Source: Streptomyces kronopolitis
Lineage (GTDB): Bacteria > Actinomycetota > Actinomycetes > Streptomycetales > Streptomycetaceae
Assembly (NCBI RefSeq): GCF_014646275.1
Contig: NZ_BMND01000001.1
Span: 124,001-188,000 of the forward strand
Reading direction: 5' to 3'
Length of the DNA: 64,000 bases
The position numbers and the translations under genes are program-made. The notes under the pieces are model-generated. The model was not told the origin of the DNA, searched no databases, and saw only the letters and a list, made by a program, of their open reading frames with translations. Position 1 is the stretch's first letter, and every line of letters begins with the position of its first letter. Below are positions 55,633-63,235 of the stretch, piece after piece.

Positions 55633-57138
55633 TCACGCCACCAGCGGCCGGTCCCCGGCGGAGACGGGGGAGGGGAGTTCGCTGGACCCGGTCAGGTAGC
55701 GGTCGGTGGCCGCCGCGGCGGACCGGCCCTCCGCGATGGCCCACACCACCAGCGACTGGCCGCGCCCCGCGTCACCCGCGACGAACACCCCGTCCGTCCT
55801 GCTGCGGACGGGCCACGCGTCGTGCTGCGCCGCCTCGGCCGCGAAACCGCCGTCCCGGGCGAAGTTCCCCCGGATGTCCAGCGCGAGTCCGAGCTGGTGG
55901 AGCAGCCCGCCGCGTTCGGGACCGGAGAAGCCGAGGGCGAGCAGCACCAGTTCCGCCGGGATCTCCCGCTCGGTGTCCGGCCGCGGCCGCCGCGCCGTGG
56001 GCTCCACCTCCGTCAGATGCAGCGCGCGCACCCGGCCGGACGCGTCGCCTTCGAAGCGGAGGGTGGCGGAGGCGAAGAGCCGGGGGTCGGTGCCCGCCCT
56101 GCCCCGGGCCTCCTCGTGGGCGTGCGAGATCCGGTACACCTTCGGGTAGACGGGCCAGGGTTCGGCGTCCGGCCGGTCGTCGCCCGGCTCCGGGTTGATG
56201 TCGAGCTGCACCACCGAGGCCGCGCCCTGCCGCAGCGCGGTGCCCAGGCAGTCCGAGCCGGTGTCCCCGCCGCCGACGATCACCACATGGCGGCCCTCGG
56301 CGGTGAGCGGCGGCGCGGTGAAGTCGCCCTCCCGGACGCGGTTGGCGAGCGTCAGATACTCCATCGCCTGGTGGATGCCGCGCAGTTCACGGCCCGGGAC
56401 GGGCAACTCCCGCGGCTCGGTGGCGCCGACGGCGACGACCACCGCGTCATACCGCCTCCGCAGGTCGCCGGCGTCGAGGTCGCGGCCGATGTCCACGCCG
56501 GTGCGGAACTTGGTGCCCTCCGCCCGCATCTGCGCGATGCGCCGCTCCAGATGCCACTTCTCCAGCTTGAACTCGGGGATGCCGTAGCGCAGCAGCCCGC
56601 CGACGCGGTCGGCGCGCTCGTACACCGCGACGGTGTGCCCGATCCGGGTGAGCTGCTGGGCCGCCGCCAGCCCCGCCGGCCCCGAGCCGATGACGGCCAC
56701 GGTCTTGCCGCTGAGCCGCTGCGGCGGATGCGGCACGGTGAAGCCGCGCTCCCAGCTCTCGTCGGCGATGGCCTGCTCGACGTTCTTGATCGTCACGGGA
56801 TCGGCGTTGAGCGCCAGCACGCAGGCGTCCTCGCACGGCGCCGGGCACAGCCGCCCGGTGAACTCGGGGAAGTTGTTCGTCGCGTGCAGCCGCTCGGCCG
56901 CGGCCCGCCAGTCGCCCCGCCGTGCGTACGCGTTCCACTCGGGGATGAGGTTCCCCAGCGGGCAGCCGTTGTGGCAGAAGGGTATGCCGCAGTCCATGCA
57001 GCGCCCCGCCTGCTCGGAGATGAGCGGCAGCAGCGCCTGGCCCGCGTAGACCTCGTGCCAGTCGTGCAGCCGCTCCTGGACGGGGCGGCCCGCGACCGGC
57101 CGACGGGGGGTCTTGAGGAAGCCGAAAGGATCGGTCAT
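55633..57138 (-). CDS. gltD: Glutamate synthase small subunit-like NADPH oxidoreductase (501 aa)
   Basis: Flavoprotein that passes electrons from NADPH to GltB in glutamate synthesis, or an orphan homologue acting on another partner. Two [4Fe-4S]-type Cys clusters are intact (CMDCGIPFCHNGCPLGNLIP; CPAPCEDACVL). The FAD site is GSGPAGLAAA and the NADPH site GGGDTGSDCLGT. The end is GVFVAGDAGRGQSLVVWAI. ATG 57138 has GGAGG with 6 nt spacing. No gltB is adjacent in this window, which is unusual, since the subunits are generally encoded together. Confidence 0.95.
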   Translation of the reverse strand: MTDPFGFLKTPRRPVAGRPVQERLHDWHEVYAGQALLPLISEQAGRCMDCGIPFCHNGCPLGNLIPEWNAYARRGDWRAAAERLHATNNFPEFTGRLCPAPCEDACVLALNADPVTIKNVEQAIADESWERGFTVPHPPQRLSGKTVAVIGSGPAGLAAAQQLTRIGHTVAVYERADRVGGLLRYGIPEFKLEKWHLERRIAQMRAEGTKFRTGVDIGRDLDAGDLRRRYDAVVVAVGATEPRELPVPGRELRGIHQAMEYLTLANRVREGDFTAPPLTAEGRHVVIVGGGDTGSDCLGTALRQGAASVVQLDINPEPGDDRPDAEPWPVYPKVYRISHAHEEARGRAGTDPRLFASATLRFEGDASGRVRALHLTEVEPTARRPRPDTEREIPAELVLLALGFSGPERGGLLHQLGLALDIRGNFARDGGFAAEAAQHDAWPVRSRTDGVFVAGDAGRGQSLVVWAIAEGRSAAAATDRYLTGSSELPSPVSAGDRPLVA

Positions 57139-57390
57139 GCGACGCCTCCGTCGCTCGCTCGCGGTGCACTGCGGCGTCCCGGTCAGCCTACGCCCGCTTT
57201 GCATGGCTTTACAGGGCTTTGTGTAACTTTGTCGCCGTCGGTGAGGGCCCAGTGAGTCGGTGAGCGGCGGTCCGGGTGGCCCCGCCGGGCCGAGGTGCCC
57301 GCACACGGGAGACGGGCGCAGAATTGAGAGAGCCGCTCCGCCGCGCAGAGCGGACCAGCCTCCCTGCGCGGCGGCCGGGAAGGAAAGCCG

Positions 57391-59454
57391 GTGCCAACAG
57401 ATCGGCCGAGCTTCGCGACGGCCCGCGGTCCGCTCTGGTCCGAGCCCGGGTCGCTGCTGGAGCACGTGGCCGTGGCCGTGTGCGGCATCGATGACGACAA
57501 CCGGATCTGCTACTGGGGGCCGGGCGCCCGCGACCTGTTCGGCTACCACGCCGCCGAGGCGCTGACCCGGCCAGGCGCGCTCCTGTTCCGCGGATCCGCC
57601 GGCGGCGGCGCCGAGGTCTGCGCGCGCATGGCCGAGCGCGGCCGCACCGAGGGCTACTGGCGCGGCCGCCAGCGCGTCACCCACCGGGACGGCGCGGACT
57701 TCGACTGCGGATTCCGGGTCTTCCCGGTGACCGGCGAGGCGGGCCGCACGGTGGTGATCGCCCTGGCGAGCCGGGGCGACGAACTGGACCGGGTCAAGAC
57801 CAACCTGGCCTTCCTCGACGCCCTCTTCGCCACCTGCCCCATCGGCCTGGTGATGCTCGACGAGGAGCTGCGCTACCGCCACCTCAACCAGGCGCTCGCC
57901 GACATGAACGGGCTGCCCATCGAGGACCACCTCGGGCGCCGCCTCGCCGACATCATGATCACCTCCGACGACGGCGAGTACGAGCGCATGCTCCGCTCGG
58001 TCGCCACGGAGGGCAGGACCGTCCGCGGGGTCCGGGTGGGGATGCGCACCCGGGGCCACCCGGACCGGGACACGGTGCTGTCGGTGAGCTTCTTCCCGCT
58101 CACCCAGGCAGTCGGCAGCCGGCCCGGCGTCGGCGGGCTGCTGGTGGACGTGACCGACCAGGAGCAGGCCGTGGTGGAGGCCACCGCCAGCCGCCAGCGG
58201 CTGGCCCTGCTGGACCGCGCCTCGGCCCGTATCGGCACCACCCTGGACGTGGAGGTCACCGCCCAGGAACTGGTCGACGCCGCGGTGCCGGACTTCTGCG
58301 ACGGGGCCGTCGTCGAGCTGGTGGACTGGCGCGGCGAGAGCGAGGTGTTCGATCCGGCGCTGCCCGTGGACACCCGCCGCATCGCCTCCGGCACCGTGCT
58401 CCCCGCGCCCGCGACGGAGCTGGTCAGCGGGCGGAAGGAGCTGCACTACCCGCCGGGCTCGGCCATCCACCGGATGCTGCGGTCCGGCCGCCCCGTCTGC
58501 GAGACGGTGAACGACGACTTCCTGGCGCGGACGGTGCTCGACGCCTCGCGCGCCCGGCTGATGGCGCACAGCGGGCTGAGCACGCTCCTCCTCGCCCCGC
58601 TCATCGCCCGGGGGACGGTCCAGGGGCTCGCCATCTTCGGCCGCTCCGCCGACCGCACCGCCTTCACCGAGCAGGACCTCAGCCTGGCCGGCGAGCTGGC
58701 CTCCCGTGCCGCGCTGTGCCTGGACAACGCCCGGCTCTACAGCCGGGAGCGGGACATCGCGCTCACCCTCCAACGGGCCCTGCTGCCCAGCTTCCTGGCG
58801 CCCAGCCCCTATCTGCACCTCGCGCACCGCTATCTGCCCGGCAGCCGCGTCACCGAGGTCGGCGGCGACTGGTACGACGTGATCGGGCTGCCCGAGCACC
58901 GGGTCGCGCTGGTCGTCGGCGATGTGATGGGCCACGGCGTCTCGGCCGCCGCGGCGATGGGCCGGCTGCGGATCACGGCCAAGGCGCTGGCCCGGCACGA
59001 CCAGGAACCGGCCGTGCTGCTCGGCGAACTCGACCAGTGCGCCCAGGAGGCCGGCATCGAGCTCGCCACCTGCCTCTACATCCGCTACGACCCCACCACG
59101 GGGCGCGCCCGGCTCGCCAGCGCCGGGCATCCGCCGCCCCTCGTCCGGCACCCCGACGGCCGGGTCGAACTCCTCGACGACGTACTGGGAGTCCCCCTCG
59201 GGGTCGGCGGCAGCGCCTTCCGGACGGGGGAGGTCCAACTGCCCGACGACGCCGTCCTCGCCCTGTACACCGACGGCCTCATCGAGGCGCGCGGCCATGA
59301 CATCGACGAGGGCCTGCACGCACTCCACGACGAACTCGCCCGGATCCCCGCCTCATTGGAGGCCGCCGCCGACCGCATCCTGGCCCGCCTGGTCCCGAGC
59401 GCCCCGGCCGACGACACGGTGCTGCTGCTCGCGCGGGTGCACCGGCGGGAGTAA
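57391..59454 (+). CDS. PP2C/SpoIIE phosphatase with two PAS and a GAF domain (687 aa)
   Basis: Cytosolic signalling phosphatase. PAS-1 (about residues 20-130, GIDDDNRICYWGPGARDLFGY), PAS-2 (about 140-265, VMLDEELRYRHLNQALADMN), GAF (about 285-445) and PP2C (about 465-687) with VGGDWYDVI, GDVMGHGVSAAAA, SAGHPPPLV, YTDGLIEAR and ADDTVLLLA. Both metal Asp are kept. The GTG 57391 start has AGGA upstream. It is divergent from gltD. It lies immediately upstream of the probable RiPP operon, but a promoter between them suggests separate units. Confidence 0.93.
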   Translation: MPTDRPSFATARGPLWSEPGSLLEHVAVAVCGIDDDNRICYWGPGARDLFGYHAAEALTRPGALLFRGSAGGGAEVCARMAERGRTEGYWRGRQRVTHRDGADFDCGFRVFPVTGEAGRTVVIALASRGDELDRVKTNLAFLDALFATCPIGLVMLDEELRYRHLNQALADMNGLPIEDHLGRRLADIMITSDDGEYERMLRSVATEGRTVRGVRVGMRTRGHPDRDTVLSVSFFPLTQAVGSRPGVGGLLVDVTDQEQAVVEATASRQRLALLDRASARIGTTLDVEVTAQELVDAAVPDFCDGAVVELVDWRGESEVFDPALPVDTRRIASGTVLPAPATELVSGRKELHYPPGSAIHRMLRSGRPVCETVNDDFLARTVLDASRARLMAHSGLSTLLLAPLIARGTVQGLAIFGRSADRTAFTEQDLSLAGELASRAALCLDNARLYSRERDIALTLQRALLPSFLAPSPYLHLAHRYLPGSRVTEVGGDWYDVIGLPEHRVALVVGDVMGHGVSAAAAMGRLRITAKALARHDQEPAVLLGELDQCAQEAGIELATCLYIRYDPTTGRARLASAGHPPPLVRHPDGRVELLDDVLGVPLGVGGSAFRTGEVQLPDDAVLALYTDGLIEARGHDIDEGLHALHDELARIPASLEAAADRILARLVPSAPADDTVLLLARVHRRE

Positions 59455-59593
59455 CGGGCATCCCTGCGGCGGGAGTTGACGGCGGGCGACGGTGCGCGGG
59501 ACGTCGTGGGGCCCGGCGGGCCGCCGCGGCCCCCGCCCGTTGAGCGTCAGGGGCGGGCGGTCGGACGTCGCAAGGTGTTCCTCGTCCGACACC

Positions 59594-59623
59594 TTGTGGC
59601 CCGTGTCACCCTCTGGCTAAGCT
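59594..59623 (+). promoter_or_regulatory. Putative promoter of the RiPP-type operon
   Basis: -35 TTGTGG (59594-59599), an 18-bp spacer and -10 TAAGCT (59618-59623). Transcription would begin near 59630, about 85 bp before the small reading frame and 220 bp before the MFS gene start proposed here. Confidence 0.35.
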
Positions 59624-59713
59624 CCGGCACACTTCGGACACAATTCCTCCGCAAGTTGACCTTTTGGTGAGGCCGTTCTTCGTGGCCGGCTCCCGGATAT
59701 GAGGTGGCTTCGC

Positions 59714-59854
59714 ATGGAACGGCGCACAGCGGCACTCCCCGCGGACGACTCACCGCACGGCTTACCCCCGGCGCCGGCACCGACGGCTCCGGCGGACGGC
59801 CGTGTCACCTTCGGCCCCGGCGGTGCGAGACCGGCCCCGGGCCGGGGCCGGTGA
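59714..59854 (+). CDS. Possible small peptide with a TTA codon, coupled to the MFS gene (46 aa)
   Basis: ATG 59714 has GAGG 9 nt upstream; the product is MERRTAALPADDSPHG... and ends in a GTGA overlap with the MFS start at 59851. It contains one TTA leucine codon (59762-59764), the codon read by bldA tRNA and rare in Streptomyces. Pro/Ala-rich, no homology known. The same DNA could instead be an N-terminal extension of the MFS protein from GTG 59704. Confidence 0.35.
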   Translation: MERRTAALPADDSPHGLPPAPAPTAPADGRVTFGPGGARPAPGRGR

Positions 59855-61122
59855 CGGGGCCGGCCCCGGTGGCGGCGGCCGCCCCGCCGCTGCCCCGAGT
59901 GCGCCGCGACATACGGCTGTTCTGGTGGGCGGGCACCTGTGACGCGCTGGGCAGCCAGACCTCCGGACTCGTCCTGCCGCTGTTGCTGCTGAGCCTGGGC
60001 CGGACACCCGCCGAGGTCGGGGCCGTCGCCGGGCTCGGCGCGGCCGCCACCCTGCTCCTCGGCCCGCTCGCCGCGGTGCCCGCCGACCGCGGGGCGCGGA
60101 AGCGGGTGATGGTGGGTGCCGCGCTGGTGTCCGCCGCCGCGATGACCGGCGTCGCGCTGGCCGTCCGGTCCGGCACGGTGCCGATGGCCGTGCTCCTCGG
60201 CGCCGTCCTCGTCGAGCGGGCGGCGACCTCCTGCTACGAGGCGGCGTCGCTCGGCACCGTCCCCCTGGTGTGCCCCGCGTCGGAGCACCGGCGGGTGCTG
60301 GCACGACTGCAGGCGGGGGAGCGCGGCGCCCTGGTCCTCGGGCCGGCCCTCGGCGGCCTGCTCTTCCAGGCCGGGCGCTGGCTGCCGTTCCTCGCCGACG
60401 CCCTCTCGTATGCCGTCGCCGCGCTCTGCATCCGGGCGCTGCGTACCGAGTTGTCCGCGCCCCGCGACCAGCTGCCGACGGACGGCGGCCCGCGCCGGAC
60501 CTGGCGCACGCTGTCCGCCGAAGCCGGAGCGGGGGTGGCCCTGATCCGCCGCGACCCCTTCCTGCGGCTGGCGCTCGTCTGGATCTCGGCGGTCAACGCG
60601 CTGCTCGTCGCGCTGTATTACACGACGGTCTTCGCCCTGGAGGACGACGGCCGCGGCGCCGCCGGGCTGGGACTCGTCCTCGCCCTCGCCGGGGCGGCCG
60701 GACTGGTCGGGGCGCTGCTCGCCCCGCGGCTGGCCGGCCGGCGCTCCCCGGGGTCCGTGCTGGTGGCGGTGTCCTGGCTGCTGGTGCCGCCCGCCGCTGC
60801 GCTCGCCGCAGCCCGCGACGCCTGGCAATTCGGCCTGCTCTTCGGCCTGTTGTGCCTGCTCACCCCGCTGGCCACGGTGGCCCTCCAGGCCCGCGTCATC
60901 CAGGTGACGCCGCCCGGACTCCAGGCGCGCACCGGCACCGTCCTGGCCACCGTGTCCGGCGCGGCCGCGGCCCTGGCACCGGCCCTCGCCGGACTGGCCG
61001 CCGACCGGGCCGGATCCGGCGCCACCCTCCTCGGCTGCGCCGTCCTGCTGGCCGTGCTCGCGCTCCACGTGACGCGAGCGGCACCGGCCGCCACCCGCGG
61101 CCCGGGGGAGGAGCCCGCATGA
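59851..61122 (+). CDS. MFS transporter, probable peptide exporter (423 aa)
   Basis: Major facilitator superfamily efflux pump with about 12 helices. RDIRLFWWAGTCDALGSQTSGLVLPLLLL is the start of TM1, and PLAAVPADRGARKRVMV the TM2-3 motif A (Asp/Arg). The second half begins near SAEAGAGVALIRRDPFLRLALVW, and a C-terminal half follows. The GTG 59851 start lacks a strong Shine-Dalgarno but overlaps a small frame; GTG 59704 is an alternative start with a poor-looking N-terminus. Its gene overlaps the S9 peptidase gene by four bases, so it probably exports the product of this operon. Confidence 0.88.
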   Translation: MTGPAPVAAAAPPLPRVRRDIRLFWWAGTCDALGSQTSGLVLPLLLLSLGRTPAEVGAVAGLGAAATLLLGPLAAVPADRGARKRVMVGAALVSAAAMTGVALAVRSGTVPMAVLLGAVLVERAATSCYEAASLGTVPLVCPASEHRRVLARLQAGERGALVLGPALGGLLFQAGRWLPFLADALSYAVAALCIRALRTELSAPRDQLPTDGGPRRTWRTLSAEAGAGVALIRRDPFLRLALVWISAVNALLVALYYTTVFALEDDGRGAAGLGLVLALAGAAGLVGALLAPRLAGRRSPGSVLVAVSWLLVPPAAALAAARDAWQFGLLFGLLCLLTPLATVALQARVIQVTPPGLQARTGTVLATVSGAAAALAPALAGLAADRAGSGATLLGCAVLLAVLALHVTRAAPAATRGPGEEPA

Positions 61123-62987
61123 GCCCGCACGCGCCGCGCCCCGCCGCGGCCCCGCCCACCGTCACCGGCTTCCGGGTCTACCGGCCGGCGCTGCCCGAGG
61201 TCTGCCCGCGCGACCCGGCCCGGATGGCGCTGGCCGCGGACGCCGGCGGCCGCTGCGAGATCTTCACCTGGGACGCCGCCACCGGCACCGCCCGCCAGGT
61301 CACCGACAGCCCGGACGGCACCCTGCACTGCGCCCTCGACGCCGACGCCCGGGTGTGGTGGTTCGCCGAGGACCGGCGCGGCACCGGCCGGTGGTACTTC
61401 CAGGAGTTCGACGGCGGACCGCACCGGCCCGGGCTGACCGGCCTGCCCCCGGGCCTGCCGCACGGACTCGCCGTCAGCCACGCCGGAACGGTGGCCATCG
61501 GCCTCGGCGACGGCCAGGGCATGACCGTCCACCTCGGCACGGCGGGCGGCCCGGCCAGGGCGGTGCACACCGTCGACGGCCATGCGCTCCTGGCGGGCAT
61601 CTCACCGTCCGGCGGACTGCTGGCGCTGACCGGAGCGGCCGCCTCCGAACGCGCGGTCACCCTCCTCACCTGCGCCGGAACACCGCTCGACACCCTGTCA
61701 GGACGCACCGGCCGGCTGTGGGCACTCGGCTTCGCGCCGACTCCGGCGGCCACCGAACTGCTGCTGGTCCAGGAGGTCGACGACCACTACCGGCTCGCCA
61801 CCTGGCGGCCCGGCGCGGGACTGCGGGCCCAGGACTGGTGCCGCTTCGACACGGAGATCACCGCGCGCTGGTACCCCGAAGGGCGCCGGGTCCTGGTCCG
61901 CCAGGACCGCCACGGCCGCTCCACCCTCGCCGCCGCCGACCTCGACCTGCGCTCCCTGGCCCCGGTGCCCACCCCGCCCGGCACCCTCCTCGACGCGGCC
62001 CCCCGCCCCGGCGACGACGTGCACTGCCTCTGGACCGATACGGCCACCCCGCCGCAGATGCGCTCCACCGCGGGGACCCGGCTCCCGGCGCTCGCCACCC
62101 TGCCCGCCCGTACCCCGGGCCGGCACCGCGAACTGTGGACCCCCGGCCCGGACGGGCCCGTGCACACCCTGCTCAGCGAGCCGGACACCGCCGGTGCCGG
62201 CCGGCGGCCCCCGCTGGTGTTCCTGGTGCACGGCGGCCCCGCCGACCACGACCGCGACGCCTACGACCCGGAGGTGCACTCCCTGGTCGCCTCCGGATTC
62301 GCGGTCGCCCGGGTCAACTACCGCGGCTCCACCGGCTACGGACCCCGCTGGCGCGCCGCGTACCGCGAGGGCGTCGGGCTCACCCAGGTCGCCGACCTCG
62401 TCGCGGTCCGGGCCGACCTGCTGCGCCGCGACCTGGCCCGCGCGGACGCGATCGGCCTGTGGGGCACCTCCTGGGGTGGCTATCTGACGCTGCTGGCGCT
62501 CGGCACCCGGCCGGACCTGTGGCAGGCCGGGGTCGCCGTCAAACCGGTCGCCGACTGCGCGGCGGCACACCGCACCGGCACCCCCGCGCTGCGGGCCCTG
62601 GACGAGCGGCTGTTCGGCGGCACCCCCGACGAGGTCCCCGAACGCTACGCCCGCAGCTCACCCCTGCACCACGCCGCCGAGGTCCGTGCCCCGCTGCTGG
62701 TGATCGCCGCCACCCTCGACGCCAAATGCCCGCCCGGCCAGGTACGCGGCTATCTCACGGCGCTGCGCGAGGCCGGGGTGCCGCACGAGTCCGAGTGGCT
62801 GGAGACCGGCCACGACGGATACACCGGCGCCCACCATGTCGCCGTCCTGCGGCGCGCCATGGGCTTCCTGGACCGGCATCTGCGCCGCGCCCCCGCGGCC
62901 CGTCGAACTCCCCGTTCCCCAGCGGACGGGGTCTTCGGGGACACCGCACCATCCGGTGCCCCGGAGTGCACGACGCATGTTCCGTAA
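61119..62987 (+). CDS. S9 prolyl-oligopeptidase-like serine peptidase (622 aa)
   Basis: Two-domain serine peptidase: N-terminal beta-propeller (about residues 20-350) and C-terminal alpha/beta hydrolase. The catalytic triad is visible: Ser451 in GTSWGGYL, Asp534 in ATLDAKCPPG and His565 in ETGHDGYTG. PPLVFLVHGGPADHD and VARVNYRGSTGYGPRW are S9C/prolyl-oligopeptidase hallmarks. ATG 61119 overlaps the MFS stop (ATGA). The precursor-like peptide gene follows 23 bp downstream, and the candidate core is bounded by prolines, so the enzyme is a natural candidate to release or cyclise it. No signal peptide, so it acts in the cytosol. Confidence 0.92.
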   Translation: MSPHAPRPAAAPPTVTGFRVYRPALPEVCPRDPARMALAADAGGRCEIFTWDAATGTARQVTDSPDGTLHCALDADARVWWFAEDRRGTGRWYFQEFDGGPHRPGLTGLPPGLPHGLAVSHAGTVAIGLGDGQGMTVHLGTAGGPARAVHTVDGHALLAGISPSGGLLALTGAAASERAVTLLTCAGTPLDTLSGRTGRLWALGFAPTPAATELLLVQEVDDHYRLATWRPGAGLRAQDWCRFDTEITARWYPEGRRVLVRQDRHGRSTLAAADLDLRSLAPVPTPPGTLLDAAPRPGDDVHCLWTDTATPPQMRSTAGTRLPALATLPARTPGRHRELWTPGPDGPVHTLLSEPDTAGAGRRPPLVFLVHGGPADHDRDAYDPEVHSLVASGFAVARVNYRGSTGYGPRWRAAYREGVGLTQVADLVAVRADLLRRDLARADAIGLWGTSWGGYLTLLALGTRPDLWQAGVAVKPVADCAAAHRTGTPALRALDERLFGGTPDEVPERYARSSPLHHAAEVRAPLLVIAATLDAKCPPGQVRGYLTALREAGVPHESEWLETGHDGYTGAHHVAVLRRAMGFLDRHLRRAPAARRTPRSPADGVFGDTAPSGAPECTTHVP

Positions 62988-63010
62988 TCCGCCAGAAGAG
63001 GAGAACCGCC

Positions 63011-63130
63011 ATGCAGAAGGACATCATCCACAACGACCCGCTCGAGGGCGACGAGGAGAACCGCCGGCCGGGCATCGGCATCACGGTGACCGTGCCGTTC
63101 CGCACCGCTGAGGACACCGAGGAGGACTGA
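63011..63130 (+). CDS. RiPP precursor-like peptide (39 aa)
   Basis: Small acidic peptide. GGAG lies 7 nt before ATG 63011. Leader MQKDIIHNDPLEGDEENRRP (1-20), candidate core GIGITVTVP (21-29, bounded by Pro20 and ending at Pro29), then FR and acidic follower TAEDTEED (32-39). The core alternates Gly/Ile/Thr/Val, residues whose beta-carbons are methylated in other B12 radical SAM RiPPs. A hairpin and then the maturase gene follow. No database comparison was possible, and other core boundaries (with Phe30-Arg31) are conceivable. Confidence 0.75.
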   Translation: MQKDIIHNDPLEGDEENRRPGIGITVTVPFRTAEDTEED

Positions 63131-63136
63131 CCCTCC

Positions 63137-63168
63137 CCGGCCGGCCCGGCGCCACCCGGGCCGGCCGG
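63137..63168 (+). terminator. Hairpin between precursor and maturase genes
   Basis: A perfect 13-bp GC inverted repeat (63137-63149 with 63156-63168), 6-nt loop, 6 bp past the precursor stop and 68 bp before the maturase start. It probably stabilises or limits read-through so that the precursor is made in excess over the enzyme. Confidence 0.7.
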
Positions 63169-63235
63169 ACCGTGCACCGCACCGGCCGGCCGCCGGCCGT
63201 CTCCCGCCCCATCCGCCGTCGTACGTGGAGCCGCT

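Noticed and set aside
55633..59328. Minus-strand open frame of 1231 codons through gltD and the PP2C gene
   Set aside because: Only the last 501 codons are gltD; the rest is antisense to an intact phosphatase and has no recognisable motif.
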